Source of the DNA: VRUE01 sp963716735
GTDB taxonomy: Bacteria > Actinomycetota > Thermoleophilia > Solirubrobacterales > 70-9
DNA: 64,000 bases
NCBI GenBank assembly: GCA_963716735.1
Contig: OY970321.1
Span: 186,001-250,000 of the forward strand
Direction of reading: 5' to 3'
Positions 8,675-16,222 of the stretch are shown here, piece after piece (positions within the stretch are counted from its first letter, which is position 1; every line of letters starts with the position of its first letter). The position numbers were made by a program, and so were the translations under genes. The notes under the pieces are model-generated. The model had not been told where the DNA came from and searched no databases. It saw only the letters and a list, made by a program, of their open reading frames with translations.

Positions 8675-8676
8675 CT
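8633..8676 (+). repeat. attL of element 1 (44-bp direct repeat, copy 1)
   Basis: The 44 bases from the tRNA-Glu anticodon loop through two bases past its end are identical to 20020-20063 and 30257-30300. Flanking bases differ at each copy. A tRNA 3' end duplicated next to a tyrosine integrase is the normal mark of site-specific integration. Confidence 0.92.
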
Positions 8677-8681
8677 TCACG

Positions 8682-8706
8682 AAAGCCCCGCAAATGCGGG
8701 GTTTTT
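8682..8706 (+). terminator. rho-independent terminator after tRNA-Glu
   Basis: The stem CCCCGC/GCGGGG with an AAAT loop is followed by TTTTT and CTTTG. It lies eight bases past the tRNA end, inside the left edge of element 1, so the element brings its own terminator. Confidence 0.8.
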
Positions 8707-8735
8707 CTTTGCTCTCAGGCCGAAAGGACCCGCTC

Positions 8736-8787
8736 TTTGTCCCAAACTTTGTCCCGAAGTCGTGCTAGAAATGTCGGGACAAAGTTT
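8736..8787. promoter_or_regulatory. inverted TTTGTCCC repeats, probable integrase arm/operator site
   Basis: Two direct TTTGTCCC words (8736 and 8748) are followed by an inverted copy, giving 14-bp perfect arms at 8744-8757 and 8774-8787. The same TTTGTCCCC doublet recurs near the element's right end (19916-19938). Matching repeats at both ends of one element suggest arm-type binding sites for its integrase, possibly doubling as an operator for the integrase promoter. Confidence 0.6.
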
Positions 8788-8811
8788 TTGAGACCGGGAC
8801 AGGTGAGCGCG

Positions 8812-9990
8812 ATGGCACAGCAGACGAGACGAGCGATCAGCGGCCACGTCTTCAAACGGGAGGGCAAGCGCGGCGGGGTCTGGTACGCCAAGTACCGCCT
8901 GCCGGACGGCCGCCAGGTGCAGGCCCGGATCGGGCCGCACTGGTCCGACCGCAAGCAGGAGCCGCCTGCCGGCAACTACACGAAGGCGAGCGCGCGAGCC
9001 TGGCTGGACGACACCCTCGCCAAAGCCCGTCGCGGGGAGCTGCCAGGGATGGTCAAGACCGGCGCGACCTTTGCCACGGCCTGCGACGACTGGCTCGCTT
9101 ACAAGCGGGACCGCAAGGTCAAGCTCTCGACGCAGATCGACTACGAGCACATGGTCGACCGGATGAAGAAGATCTTCGGCGAGAAGTTCGGGCAGAAAAT
9201 CCGCTTGGAGGATGTGACGCCGGAGACGGTCGAGGGCTTCCGCGACGCCCTGGTCGAGGAAGGGCTGTCGGACCGGACCGTCAACAAGTACCTGACGGTG
9301 CTCCACGGCATCTTCGTCTGGGCGCAGCGCCGCTACAAGTTGCCGGCGAATCCCGTCGCCAACGTCGAGCGCCGACCACACGCCAAGCGCGGCAACATCG
9401 ACGTGTTCTCCCGCGAGGAGGTCTTGGCGCTGGTTCGAGTCGCCGCTTCCGACCAGGACGGCACGATCTACCTCACGGCCGCGTTCACCGGCCTTCGCCT
9501 CGGCGAGCTGTTGGCTCTCCGCTGGCGCGATGTCGATTTCGTCAACAGCGCGATCCACGTCCGGCAGAGCTTCACGAACGGGCGTGTGGACACCCCCAAG
9601 AGCGGCCAGGAGCGCACGGTTCCAATGGCCGACGAGGTTGCCGCGGCGCTGGCAAAGCTCGGCAAGCGCGACCACAACCGCGAGGACGACGATCTCGTCT
9701 TCTGCGGCACTCAGGGCGGGCATCTGGCAGGGCACCGACTCCGCGACCGCTACAAGGCGGCGCTCAAGGAGGCCGGGCTGCGAGAGCTGCGCTTCCATGA
9801 CCTGCGCCACACCTTCGGCTCCCATGCGATCAGGACCGCTGACTCGCGCGAGGTCATGGAGTGGATGGGCCACCAGGACCTTGCCACCACCCAGCGCTAC
9901 CTTCAGTTCAAGCCGCGCCAAGACGCAGCTCGCCGAATCTCCGCCGCCTTCCAAGAAGGCGCAGCCGAGCCAGTAGCGACCGCGAGCTAA
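8812..9990 (+). CDS. tyrosine recombinase / integrase of element 1
   Basis: A 392-residue tyrosine recombinase. An N-terminal AP2-like arm-binding region (residues 11-45, GHVFKREGKRGGVWYAKYRL) is followed by the SAM-like core-binding domain (85-175) and the catalytic domain. Catalytic residues are Arg229 (TGLRLGE), His329 and Arg332 (HDLRHT), His354 (GHQD) and Tyr363 (TTQRYLQF). It integrates the element at the tRNA-Glu 3' end. The frame is open upstream to 8737, but that part is the repeat region; ATG 8812 has AGGTGAG ahead of it. It ends convergently, overlapping the excisionase gene by four bases. Confidence 0.95.
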   Translation: MAQQTRRAISGHVFKREGKRGGVWYAKYRLPDGRQVQARIGPHWSDRKQEPPAGNYTKASARAWLDDTLAKARRGELPGMVKTGATFATACDDWLAYKRDRKVKLSTQIDYEHMVDRMKKIFGEKFGQKIRLEDVTPETVEGFRDALVEEGLSDRTVNKYLTVLHGIFVWAQRRYKLPANPVANVERRPHAKRGNIDVFSREEVLALVRVAASDQDGTIYLTAAFTGLRLGELLALRWRDVDFVNSAIHVRQSFTNGRVDTPKSGQERTVPMADEVAAALAKLGKRDHNREDDDLVFCGTQGGHLAGHRLRDRYKAALKEAGLRELRFHDLRHTFGSHAIRTADSREVMEWMGHQDLATTQRYLQFKPRQDAARRISAAFQEGAAEPVATAS

Positions 9991-10184
9991 CGGCCAAAGC
10001 TGTTCTCGCCAACCCACCGGGCGAGGTCGGTACGGGTGAACCTCAGCCCACGCCGCCCGATCTTCACATGCGGCAGGCCGCGCGAGCGGACCAGCTCGTA
10101 AAGCGTGCTGCGCGGGACGTGGAGAAGTCGCGCCGCTTCGTCGGCGGTCATCAAGGACTCGGTGAGGATCGGGGCGTCGGGCAT
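9987..10184 (-). CDS. excisionase-like MerR/HTH_17 DNA-binding protein
   Basis: A 65-residue protein with one helix-turn-helix of the excisionase/HTH_17 type: LMTADEAARLLHVPRSTLYELV, then the wing KIGRRGLRFTRTDLARWV. Such proteins bend DNA at attachment sites and favour excision. Its place beside the integrase but on the opposite strand, with tails overlapping by four bases, suggests the two are expressed from separate promoters. AGGA lies 10 bases before the ATG. It could also be a plain regulator of the element. Confidence 0.88.
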   Translation of the reverse strand: MPDAPILTESLMTADEAARLLHVPRSTLYELVRSRGLPHVKIGRRGLRFTRTDLARWVGENSFGR

Positions 10185-10190
10185 CTGTTT

Positions 10191-10394
10191 CTAGTCCTGT
10201 TGTCCACCAAGGAGGTCGTTTGCATCGGCCATTTGCATCGGGGCGGCGGCGTTTGCTTCTGCCCCTGCTGTCGCGCGAGTGGCCCGTTTGGGGCAGATCA
10301 CCTCCCAGAAATCTCCATAGCCATCAAATCCCAAGGCAAAAGACATCAGGCCAGCCAAGAGCCAAAGAAGAAAGCCAAACCGCCAAAGGAGCAA
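10191..10394 (-). CDS. possible small membrane protein upstream of the excisionase
   Basis: A 67-codon frame starting at TTG with a strongly hydrophobic first 25 residues (LLWRFGFLLWLLAGLMSFALG) and a short Ala-rich tail. Its stop lies six bases before the excisionase start, so it could be the first gene of that transcript. There is no convincing ribosome site and no recognised family, and the region also contains relaxase-proximal repeats, so it may not be a gene. An internal ATG would give about 50 residues. Confidence 0.3.
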   Translation of the reverse strand: MLLWRFGFLLWLLAGLMSFALGFDGYGDFWEVICPKRATRATAGAEANAAAPMQMADANDLLGGQQD

Positions 10395-10433
10395 ATGTCA
10401 GGCCTCTCATGGCAGTGGCAGAGCCATGAGAAG
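10341..10433. other. candidate oriT / relaxosome region
   Basis: Just upstream of the MobF relaxase gene, GCCAA-containing words repeat four times in about 40 bases (10352-10387), followed by a 9-bp inverted repeat TCTCATGGC/GCCATGAGA (10405-10413 and 10423-10431) with a nine-base loop. MobF origins of transfer typically pair accessory-protein repeats with an inverted repeat beside the nick site next to the relaxase gene. No nick sequence is recognised, so this is a candidate only. Confidence 0.4.
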
Positions 10434-10536
10434 CCATCCAGACCGAACCCCCAACAGCCAACAGCAACCACCCTCACGCCACATCACTTTGTTAAGAGAT
10501 CGATGCAAACCACGCCCTCGCGCGACAGCAGGGGTG

Positions 10537-13500
10537 ATGCTGTCCATAGGCAAGCTCGGCAAAGGACAAGAGCGCTACTACCTCGACAAAGTCGCCGAAG
10601 GCGCTGAGGACTACTACACCGGGGAGGGCGAGGACCCCGGCGAGTGGATCGGCGACGCCGCCGCGCGCCTCGGCCTTGAGGGCGAGGTCGGCGCAGACCA
10701 GCTCGAAGCGATGCTCACCGGCCGCAACCCTGTGGACGGGGAGCCGCTGTTGGGAATGCGCGGCGTCCCGGCCAAGGGTTCGGTTCCCGGCTTCGATCTC
10801 ACCTTCTCGGCCCCCAAGTCGGCCTCCCTGCTGTGGGGCCTGGGCGGACCCGTCGCCGCGCTCGAAGTCCAAGTCGCCCACCGCGAAGCCGTAGGAGCCG
10901 CCCTCGACTACATGCAGCGCGAGGCGTGCTGGACCCGGCGCGGGGCCGGAGGCTCGGAATTCCTCAAAGGCGACGGCTACCTCGCCGCCGCCTACCGGCA
11001 CCGCTCCTCGCGCAACGGCGATCCGCAGCTGCACACCCACGTCCTGGTCGCCAACGCAACCAGGGCCGAAGGCCGTTGGACCCGCCTCTACCACCCGGCG
11101 ATCTATGACCACGCGACCACCGCGAGCTACATCTACGAGGCCCACCTGCGACACGAGCTGACCCGCCGCCTCGGCGTCGAGTGGCAGCCGACCCGCAAGG
11201 GCATCGCAGAGATCGCGGGCTTCGCCGACGAGCATCTACGAGCCTTCTCGACTCGCCGCGCGGAAATACTCGAGGCGGCCGGGCCGGACGCCTCCGCGCG
11301 CTCGATGCAGGTTGCGACGCTCGCCACCCGCAAGCCGAAGGAGGCCGACGTCGGCCGCGGCGAGCTGCTTGCCCGTTGGCGATCGCGGGCCGAGGAGATT
11401 GGCTTGGACCGCGCGGCGATCGAGCGGACCTTCGACACCGACGCGGGAGTGCGGTTCGGCGAGCCGCACGCCGAGGTCCGCGCGATCTCGGAGGTGAAGC
11501 TGGGCCGCGAGGTCACGGCGGCGGCGTCCCACTTCGACCGCCGCGATGCGATCCGGGCAGTCGCCGACTCGCTCCCCGAGGGAGCGCCGGGAGTCGAGGT
11601 CGAGCGCTTGGCCGACGCCTTCCTAGCTTCGGAGTCGGTGATCCAGATCGCAGAGAGCCGCAAAGGCCCCCGCTACACGACCCGGCGAATCTGGGAGCTT
11701 GAGCGCGACGCCCTGACGGCGGTCGAGCGTATGCGAGCACAGGGACCGCTCCTGGCCGGGGAGCTGGTCGCGGCGCGCGTGATCGGTGCCCGTCCGACCT
11801 TGAAGGCAGACCAGCGCGAGATGGTCCGCCGTCTTCTGAGCGATCCCGAGGGAGTCGCCGTCGTGATCGGCGAGGCGGGCACCGGCAAGACCTTCGCAAT
11901 CGTTGCCGCAGCCGAGGGCTGGGCGCAGGCCGGAATTGAGCTTCGCGCAGCAGCGCCGACCTGGCGCGCGGCGAACGTGATGCGATCCGACGGCTTACCC
12001 GCCGTCAGCGCCGCTCGGCTTCTCTCAGAGCTTGACCGAGCCGAGTACGAGGGCGAGGCCGGGCTGGCGCACGGCTCGATCCTCCTGGTGGACGAGGCGG
12101 GGATGGTGGACACCGCGACCCTGGCGCGGTTGATCTCCCACGCCGAGAAGGCACAGGCCAAGCTGGTTCTCGTTGGAGATCCAGAGCAGCTTGGCGAGAT
12201 CGAGGCAGGCGGGTTGTTCCGCGCGGTCGCGGATCGCACCGAGCCGATCCAGCTTGATGAGGTGATCCGTCACGAGCACGAGCTTGACCGCGAGGCGGCG
12301 AAGCGGATCAGGGAGGGAGAGGGCCGCGAGGCGCTTGGCCTCTACGAGGCCGAGAACCGCGTCACCGTTGCCCCCGACGCCGAGGCGCGGCGGGAGGCGA
12401 TGGTGCGCGACTGGAACGAGGCGTTTGAGCGCGGCGAGGACGCGATGATGATCGCCAAGCAAAACGCCGAGGTCGCGCGGCTAAACGAAATGGCGCGAGA
12501 GGTTCGCAGGCAGAGCGGGCAGCTCGGAGCCGGCGAGATCGAAGTGGGGGAGGCGCGCTTTGCCGCCGGCGACCAGGTAATCACCCGCATCAACGACCAG
12601 CGCGCCGAAATCTTCAACCGCGAGCGCTGGCAGATTGCCGAGGTCGACGCGAAGGAGCGCCGCGTCGTCCTTGAAGGCATCGACCAGGCCAAGCGGGTCG
12701 AGGTCGGCCCTGAGTACCTGTCCCAGGTCAACCCCTACTCAGAGGCCCCGGCCCTCGAACACGCCTACGCCGTGACGACCTACTCGGCGCAGGGGAGCAC
12801 CGTTGACCGCGCCTTTGTCGCCGCCGATCCGTCGATGGACAAGCAGGAGCTCTACGTCGCCACCTCGCGCACCCGCGAGCAGACCTACCTGTATGCGACG
12901 CCAGAGATTCAGACCCACCGCGAGGAGATCGCACCCGGAAATCCCCACCTGCGCGAGGGCATCCCGCACATCGCCGAAGCAGCCGAGCGCGACCGCGCGC
13001 AGCTCGCGGCGCACGAGGTCGCGCTGCGCTCGCGCTTCTCCGGCCTGCCGACCGAGGAGCTGGTCGCAAGGCGCGCCGTGTTGGAGGGCGCGGCGGATCG
13101 GGAGGCAGTCCAGCAAGAGCGCAGCGACGCCCTCAGGGAGCGGATCGAGCGAGGCTACGAGGGCCTTGAGCGCTACGAGGCGCGCAGAGAGACAGCCGAA
13201 GCGCTGCCGCGCCGCGAGCGCAAGGACGAGCTGCGGCGGATCGACAGCATGGAGTCAGCCTCACGCAGGCAGCTATCGCGTCTTGAGGTCGAGATGCAAG
13301 AGACACCCACTCCGGGGGATGTAGCGCGGCGGGAGTTCGCCGTCGCGGATCGCGTCCTCGCCGAGCGGCGGCAGTTGGCGATTACCGCTGCACGCCTTTC
13401 CCCGCCCACTTACATCAGGAAGGAGCTGGGGGAGAGGCCCACCGATCCGGCGAAGCGGAAGGCATGGGATCGCGGTGTTGCCGGGATCGAGAGCTACCGC

Positions 13501-13680
13501 CAGGAGCACGGCATCAAGGACCCGAGCAAGGCGTTTGGCCGGGAGGCGAAACAAGGAGCCGAGCGAGCACGCCAGCAGGCCGCAACGCGACGGCTCCAAG
13601 AGATTCAGCGAGTTCTCGGACTTGGACAGCACGCGGCGAGAGCACGCCAGCTTGGCCGAGGTCTGAGCATCGGCCGGTGA
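10537..13680 (+). CDS. MobF-family conjugative relaxase-helicase (TrwC/TraI-like)
   Basis: A 1047-residue relaxase. The N-terminus MLSIGKLGKGQERYYLDK carries catalytic tyrosine candidates at 14/15 and 26/27. The metal-binding histidines are His155, His166 and His168 (PQLHTHVLVAN). The helicase part has Walker A GEAGTGKT near residue 445, Walker B LLVDEAG near 516, and the RecD2-like TTYSAQGST and YVATSRTRE motifs near 747 and 780. The C-terminus (850-1047) is charged and helical. It nicks at oriT and unwinds DNA for transfer. No coupling protein or type IV secretion genes are present, so the element is mobilisable at most. ATG 10537 is chosen because relaxases start right before this block; the frame is open 37 codons earlier. 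Confidence 0.93.
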   Translation: MLSIGKLGKGQERYYLDKVAEGAEDYYTGEGEDPGEWIGDAAARLGLEGEVGADQLEAMLTGRNPVDGEPLLGMRGVPAKGSVPGFDLTFSAPKSASLLWGLGGPVAALEVQVAHREAVGAALDYMQREACWTRRGAGGSEFLKGDGYLAAAYRHRSSRNGDPQLHTHVLVANATRAEGRWTRLYHPAIYDHATTASYIYEAHLRHELTRRLGVEWQPTRKGIAEIAGFADEHLRAFSTRRAEILEAAGPDASARSMQVATLATRKPKEADVGRGELLARWRSRAEEIGLDRAAIERTFDTDAGVRFGEPHAEVRAISEVKLGREVTAAASHFDRRDAIRAVADSLPEGAPGVEVERLADAFLASESVIQIAESRKGPRYTTRRIWELERDALTAVERMRAQGPLLAGELVAARVIGARPTLKADQREMVRRLLSDPEGVAVVIGEAGTGKTFAIVAAAEGWAQAGIELRAAAPTWRAANVMRSDGLPAVSAARLLSELDRAEYEGEAGLAHGSILLVDEAGMVDTATLARLISHAEKAQAKLVLVGDPEQLGEIEAGGLFRAVADRTEPIQLDEVIRHEHELDREAAKRIREGEGREALGLYEAENRVTVAPDAEARREAMVRDWNEAFERGEDAMMIAKQNAEVARLNEMAREVRRQSGQLGAGEIEVGEARFAAGDQVITRINDQRAEIFNRERWQIAEVDAKERRVVLEGIDQAKRVEVGPEYLSQVNPYSEAPALEHAYAVTTYSAQGSTVDRAFVAADPSMDKQELYVATSRTREQTYLYATPEIQTHREEIAPGNPHLREGIPHIAEAAERDRAQLAAHEVALRSRFSGLPTEELVARRAVLEGAADREAVQQERSDALRERIERGYEGLERYEARRETAEALPRRERKDELRRIDSMESASRRQLSRLEVEMQETPTPGDVARREFAVADRVLAERRQLAITAARLSPPTYIRKELGERPTDPAKRKAWDRGVAGIESYRQEHGIKDPSKAFGREAKQGAERARQQAATRRLQEIQRVLGLGQHAARARQLGRGLSIGR

Positions 13681-13711
13681 ATGGCAACGCCCGACCCACC
13701 GGCATTGAAGC

Positions 13712-13780
13712 ACCGCGAGGGCGGCCGTCAACCCCCTGCGGGGGTCGGGCGCAAGCGCCCTTGACTGCCACCCTCGCGGC
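13712..13780. repeat. 69-base cloverleaf-like structured element
   Basis: Outer arms 13712-13731 and 13761-13780 pair with few mismatches (CGCGAGGG and CCCTCGCG at the base). Inside are two perfect hairpins: ACCCCC-TGC-GGGGGT (13731-13745) and GGGCGC-AA-GCGCCC (13747-13760). It follows the relaxase stop by 31 bases. It may be a terminator complex, a replication or transfer structure, or a small mobile palindrome. Confidence 0.65.
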
Positions 13781-13818
13781 GCTGGTTCTGCGGGTAGGTC
13801 GGGGTGTAGGCTGAGTCG

Positions 13819-14049
13819 ATGAGCTTCACGCGAATCACGGTGCAACCGGACCAGATGGGCGGCGCTCCCTGCGTACGTGGCCTGCGAATCCCGGTGGCGA
13901 CGGTGGTCGGCATGCTGGCCGACGGCATGGATGAGCCCGAAATTCTCGCCGCCTATCCGGACCTGGAAGGCGAGGACGTTCGTGAGGCGATCCGCTACGC
14001 AGCCGAGGCTGTGCGCGAGCGTGAGCTGCCTCTTGTCGCCTCCGGGTGA
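13819..14049 (+). CDS. DUF433 antitoxin of a type II toxin-antitoxin pair
   Basis: A 76-residue protein with the DUF433 pattern: MGGAPCVRGLRIPVATVV, then MDEPEILAAYPDLEGEDVREAIRYAA. DUF433 proteins carry a small helix-turn-helix and are usually encoded just before a DUF5615 PIN-like toxin, as here, with a four-base GTGA overlap. It should neutralise the toxin and repress the pair's promoter. Location inside the mobile element fits a stabilising role. Confidence 0.88.
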   Translation: MSFTRITVQPDQMGGAPCVRGLRIPVATVVGMLADGMDEPEILAAYPDLEGEDVREAIRYAAEAVRERELPLVASG

Positions 14050-14414
14050 GGTTCCTGATCGACAACGCGCTTTCGCCGACTCTTGCGGAGCGGTTGAAAG
14101 ATGCCGGGCACGACGCCGCGCACGTCCGCGAGTACGACTTGCAGGCAGCCAGTGATGAGCGGATTTTCGCCCGCGCGCAGCAAGAGCAGCGGGTGTTGGT
14201 TTCGGCGGATACCGACTTCGGCACGCTCCTAGCGACTCGCAACGAGCGTTCTCCTTCAGTCATCTTGTTTCGCCACGGCACACAGCGGCGGCCAGAGCGT
14301 CAAGCAGAGATCTTGCTATCGAATCTTGAGACGGTTGAGGCGGACCTCATCGAGGGAAGCGTCGTGGTGGTTGAACCTTCACGCCTCCGCGTGCGTGCCC
14401 TCCCTCTGGCATAG
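14046..14414 (+). CDS. DUF5615 PIN-like toxin
   Basis: A 122-residue protein starting GTG within the antitoxin's last codons. MRFLIDNALSPTLAERLKDAGHDAAHVRE gives the first acidic residue of the PIN-like fold (Asp6); LVSADTDFGTL supplies the later aspartates, and SVILFRHG the next strand. DUF5615 is the Mut7-C/PIN-like nuclease family presumed to cut RNA. Paired antitoxin and overlap support a toxin role. Activity is inferred from family. Confidence 0.87.
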   Translation: MRFLIDNALSPTLAERLKDAGHDAAHVREYDLQAASDERIFARAQQEQRVLVSADTDFGTLLATRNERSPSVILFRHGTQRRPERQAEILLSNLETVEADLIEGSVVVVEPSRLRVRALPLA

Positions 14415-14423
14415 GCTGCGGCC

Positions 14424-14633
14424 GTGGCGAAAGACGCCAAGGAAAAAGCTCGCGCCGAGGTACGCCGCGCCCAAGCGGAGTTCGATCGCGCTCAGGATCA
14501 ACGCGACAAGGCCAGCGCTTCGCGGCGCAAGAGCTTCGATCTGGCGCAAGCGGCGGGTCTCACGGTGCGCGATATCGCAGAGGAGGCCGGCCTCGGTTTC
14601 GGTCGCGTCGCCGAAATTCTCAGAGGCGAATAA
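14424..14633 (+). CDS. small coiled-coil plus helix-turn-helix protein
   Basis: A 69-residue product: a very charged N-terminal helix (residues 3-40, KDAKEKARAEVRRAQAEFDRA) followed by a short helix-turn-helix-like end (LAQAAGLTVRDIAEEAGLGFGRVAEIL). The start is a GTG at 14424, ten bases after the toxin stop, so it is likely in the same transcript. Similar small proteins are common in actinobacterial elements; I do not know a function. DNA binding is inferred from the last 30 residues. Confidence 0.65.
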   Translation: MAKDAKEKARAEVRRAQAEFDRAQDQRDKASASRRKSFDLAQAAGLTVRDIAEEAGLGFGRVAEILRGE

Positions 14634-14661
14634 ATGTTTGTGCGGGTACCCGCACAAACAT
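14634..14661. promoter_or_regulatory. 28-bp perfect palindrome, operator or terminator
   Basis: ATGTTTGTGCGGGT is followed by its exact reverse complement, one base after the preceding stop codon and 87 bases before the start at 14749. With no T-run and a centre GGGTACCC, an operator for the downstream regulator pair is at least as likely as a terminator. Confidence 0.7.
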
Positions 14662-14748
14662 GTTAGGCTGAGCGCCACGACATAAGCGGCGACCCGCCGT
14701 GCGCAAACACGACGGGCCGCCTGACCACAAAGGAGGCGCACCTCCCTC

Positions 14749-15042
14749 ATGGCTGAGATGAACCCTACGGATTCTGCTGCCTGTTGTCTCAATCCATTTA
14801 TTGCTCAGGAGGTAAGAAGTCAGGGCATTGTTCTCTCTTTCCTGCTGGATGAGCACCCGGCGCAACTGACGATCCCAGAGGTCGCCCAAGCGCTCTATGC
14901 CCATCCCAGCGACTTCGAGGAAAACGACGCCGTCGAGCGGGCGATCCGCGATCTTGTCGGTGGCGGGCTTTTGCAATGTCACGGGGCTTTCGTCCTGCCG
15001 ACCCGCGCGGCGCTCTACTTCTCCAGCCTGGAGATGGACTGA
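14749..15042 (+). CDS. hypothetical winged-helix-like protein, partner of the next gene
   Basis: A 97-residue product. Residues 15-95 look like a winged helix: FIAQEVRSQGIVLSFLLDEHPAQLTIPEVAQAL, then NDAVERAIRDLVGGGLLQCHG and VLPTRAALYF. It begins after AAAGGAGG (14730-14737) at ATG 14749, and its TGA overlaps the next ATG by one base, so the two are translationally coupled. I recognise no named family. A role in regulating the element is likely but not shown. Confidence 0.7.
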   Translation: MAEMNPTDSAACCLNPFIAQEVRSQGIVLSFLLDEHPAQLTIPEVAQALYAHPSDFEENDAVERAIRDLVGGGLLQCHGAFVLPTRAALYFSSLEMD

Positions 15043-15449
15043 TGGAGGTCGCAAGGCGGTTCGGCGAGAACCTGCGCCGACTCCGCAAGGGCGCTGGCAT
15101 ATCCCAAGAAGAGTTGGGCCTGCGCTGCTCGCTTCACCGGACCGAGATCGGTCTGTTGGAGCGAGGGGCGCGGGTCCCTCGCATCGACACGCTGATCAAG
15201 ATCGCGAGCGGCCTGAGCGTGCGGATCGACTGCAAGCTCCTCGACGGGATTAGCTGGACCCCTGCCACGACTGAAGCGGGCGGGTTTCAGATCAAATCGC
15301 GCGTCGAGCAGCACAGGGAGCTGATGGAGCGCGCCGCCAAGCTGCGAGAGGGACAAACGAAGACGGTGGACGCTGTACAGCTCGTTCACGAAGCGCGCGA
15401 CGAGCTAGCGGACCGTACGGAGCGATGGAAAGAGGACGAGGGGGAGTGA
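15042..15449 (+). CDS. XRE-family helix-turn-helix regulator with C-terminal helical tail
   Basis: A 135-residue protein. The XRE domain spans residues 1-65: RFGENLRRLRKGAGISQEELGLRCSLHRTEIG, then LLERGARVPRIDTLIKIASGL. Residues 70-135 are a charged helical tail ending DAVQLVHEARDELADRTERW, which resembles antitoxin-type tails. Coupled to the gene before it. It may be the element's repressor, acting at the 14634 palindrome, or one half of an unrecognised toxin-antitoxin pair. Confidence 0.82.
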   Translation: MEVARRFGENLRRLRKGAGISQEELGLRCSLHRTEIGLLERGARVPRIDTLIKIASGLSVRIDCKLLDGISWTPATTEAGGFQIKSRVEQHRELMERAAKLREGQTKTVDAVQLVHEARDELADRTERWKEDEGE

Positions 15450-15532
15450 GGCGCGGTATTGCACCCAACGAGGAGGGTCTAGATCGTTCGACCTGATCTA
15501 CTTCATCCGATCCAAGTGGCACTGTGGGCGGT

Positions 15533-16210
15533 ATGGACAACCCGGTCACGTGGACTGACGAAGCGCAGGTTTACTTGGTAGCCGCGCAGCTCATTGTTTT
15601 GGTTGCCGCCGCGATCTTTGCTTGGCGGCAGGTGAAAGAGGCGCGGGTGCTTCGGGAAGAACAAAATCGGCCTTTTGTCGTCGTGGACGTTCAGTCGGAC
15701 CCTGGTTCGCTGGTGTACCTAGAGGTCGTGAACATGGGCACGTCGCTCGCCCGTGATGTGCGGATCAAGATCAACCCTCCCCTGAAGAGCGCGATCGATA
15801 TTCCGGTCGGCAAGCTGAAAATGCTCAATGAGGGAATCGCCACGCTCGCCCCAGGCAAGAAGTACAGAACGTTCTTCGATCAGGGGTTTCGGCGCAATGA
15901 AGACTCGGACTTGCCGATGAACTACGTCGCCACGGTGACCTATACCGACGAAAAGGGCAAGCGCCCCTTCAAAGAGATGATGAACCTTGATCTAGATCTG
16001 TACATGGACATGACGGAAGTGACGCGTCACGGAGAGCACGAGATCCACGAACGCCTCAAGGAGATTCGTGAGATCTTCAAGAAGTGGACCTCGGGAACTG
16101 GCAGCGGCATCCTCGCTCTCAGCTTGAAGGAATCACGGGAGGAGGGTGATCGCCGTCGAGTCCGGATGGAAGAGCGTGAACGTCAAAGGGAGGCCCGAGG
16201 GGAAAGCTAG
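15533..16210 (+). CDS. membrane-anchored hypothetical protein with cytoplasmic or exported sandwich domain
   Basis: A 225-residue protein. One membrane helix near the N-terminus (residues 12-32, VYLVAAQLIVLVAAAIFAW) is followed by a beta-rich region (FVVVDVQSDPGSLVYLEVVNMG, then VRIKINPPLKSA) like the small sandwich domain found after single helices in many bacterial proteins, and a charged C-terminal helix (residues 175-225). Starts possible at GTG 15524 or ATG 15533; I use the ATG. It heads the cargo stretch that includes DUF4238, kinase and TPR genes. Function unknown; membrane anchoring fits a sensor or effector partner. Confidence 0.72.
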   Translation: MDNPVTWTDEAQVYLVAAQLIVLVAAAIFAWRQVKEARVLREEQNRPFVVVDVQSDPGSLVYLEVVNMGTSLARDVRIKINPPLKSAIDIPVGKLKMLNEGIATLAPGKKYRTFFDQGFRRNEDSDLPMNYVATVTYTDEKGKRPFKEMMNLDLDLYMDMTEVTRHGEHEIHERLKEIREIFKKWTSGTGSGILALSLKESREEGDRRRVRMEERERQREARGES

Positions 16211-16222
16211 GGATAGGGCAGT

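Noticed and set aside
8677..10017. 446-codon open frame antisense to the element 1 integrase
   Set aside because: It is the mirror of a clear tyrosine recombinase; composition is Ala/Arg/Val-rich with no motif.
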